A stretch of DNA of 40,104 nt from 73-13 sp035555435. Lineage in GTDB: Bacteria; Actinomycetota; Actinomycetes; Actinomycetales; Microbacteriaceae. The notes under the pieces are model-generated. The model was not told where the DNA came from. It did not search any database and saw only the letters and a list, made by a program, of their open reading frames with translations. Where the stretch lies: NCBI GenBank assembly GCA_035555435.1, contig DATMGN010000049.1:1-40104 (forward strand). Reading direction: 5' to 3'. How positions within the stretch are numbered: the first letter of the stretch is position 1; each line of letters starts with the position of its first letter. A program made the translations under genes and the position numbers. Of the stretch, positions 39,699-40,104 are shown one piece after another.

Positions 39699-40104
39699 CG
39701 ACCGCGCCGCGCGTCCTCGTCGACGCGACGGCGATCCCGGCCGATCGGGCCGGTGTCGGTCGCTACGTCGACGAGCTGCTGCGCGCACTCGACGCCGCGG
39801 GCGAGCCCATCGCGATCGCGTGCCAGGCGCGCGACGAGGCGCACTACGTCGCGACGTGCCCGGGTGCGACGATCCTGCCGGTCGCGGGCATCGAGCGGAC
39901 ACTCCGGCGCTTCGCCTGGGAGCAGTTCGGCCTCCCCCGTCTCGCGAAGCGCGCGGGCGTCCGACTCATCCACTCCCCCCACTACACGCTGCCCCTCGCT
40001 ACCCGCAGGAAGCGGACGGTCGCGTTCCACGATGCGACGTTCTGGAGCGACCCGGGCGTCCACACGCGTGCGAAGCGCCGCTTCTTTCCCGCCTGGATGC
40101 GGCT
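39695..40104 (+). CDS. GT4-family glycosyltransferase, N-terminal part (runs off the window)
   Basis: The ATG at 39695 overlaps the rfbD stop, and 136 codons are present before the window ends. The sequence reads RVLVDATAIPADRAGVGRYVDELL, the glycine-containing acceptor loop of GT4 enzymes (pattern G-VG-RY). Then come FAWEQFGLPRLAKRAGVRLIHSPHY and VAFHDATFW, which match the mannosyl/rhamnosyltransferase subgroup of GT4 (the 'HSP.Y' and 'HD..FW' turns). The donor-binding half is missing, so the sugar cannot be judged. Coupling to rfbD makes dTDP-rhamnose or GDP-mannose plausible. Confidence 0.9.
   Translation, partial: MTTAPRVLVDATAIPADRAGVGRYVDELLRALDAAGEPIAIACQARDEAHYVATCPGATILPVAGIERTLRRFAWEQFGLPRLAKRAGVRLIHSPHYTLPLATRRKRTVAFHDATFWSDPGVHTRAKRRFFPAWMR

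Overview
The window is a G+C-rich chromosomal segment of an actinobacterium. It carries a large surface-polysaccharide locus and no rRNA, tRNA, insertion sequence, phage gene or CRISPR array that I can see. A WhiB2/WhmD-type regulator next to manA, many apparently leaderless genes and GTG/TTG starts point to Actinomycetota. The style of the secreted GPNHG-repeat protein suggests Microbacteriaceae; that family placement is inference.

Layout. 1-2956 (minus): a truncated family 2 glycosyltransferase (GT2), whiB2 with a near-consensus promoter, manA, and a short-type GDP-mannose 4,6-dehydratase. 3008-6984: a GT4 enzyme diverging from a canonical gmd-fcl (GDP-L-fucose) pair and a methyltransferase. 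7028-9456 (minus): a polyprenol-phosphate-type GT2, a DUF2304 protein and a Wzx-like flippase. 9536-14290: four glycosyltransferases and a sugar epimerase, rhamnosyltransferase-like in style. 14342-17836: two tandem multi-membrane GT-C-like proteins diverging from a GT2. 17833-25007 (minus): a seven-gene unit of GT-C, GtrA, GT2, a second large membrane protein, a GtrB-like GT2, rfbC and rfbA. 25059-33607: a large membrane protein facing an operon of a two-domain GT2, a coiled-coil protein, a secreted seven-repeat protein and a CgeB-like GT. 33693-35809: wzm-wzt, an ABC exporter with a C-terminal glycan-binding domain. 35840-40104: an FkbM methyltransferase, a zinc-ribbon methyltransferase, rfbB, rfbD and a truncated GT4.

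How it works together (inference from families). ManA, the two Gmd types and Fcl feed GDP-mannose-derived 6-deoxyhexoses. RfbA, B, C and D make dTDP-L-rhamnose, although the four genes are split over 20 kb. Cytoplasmic GTs build lipid-linked glycans, exported by Wzm/Wzt or the Wzx-like flippase. A second route uses polyprenol-phosphate sugars (GtrB-like GT2, GtrA) and GT-C enzymes that add sugars outside the membrane. No initiating phosphoglycosyltransferase, clear Wzy polymerase or ligase is visible here.

Most striking signals. At sixteen starts a TANNNT-type -10 hexamer lies 6-9 nt before the start codon, the geometry of leaderless mRNAs, often in very short divergent intergenic regions. 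Three otherwise unrelated proteins share a helical C-terminus ending in a W-R...APLR basic tail, and one of them, a methyltransferase, lies next to wzm-wzt. No gene-free stretch exceeds about 150 bases, and I found no convincing intrinsic terminator.
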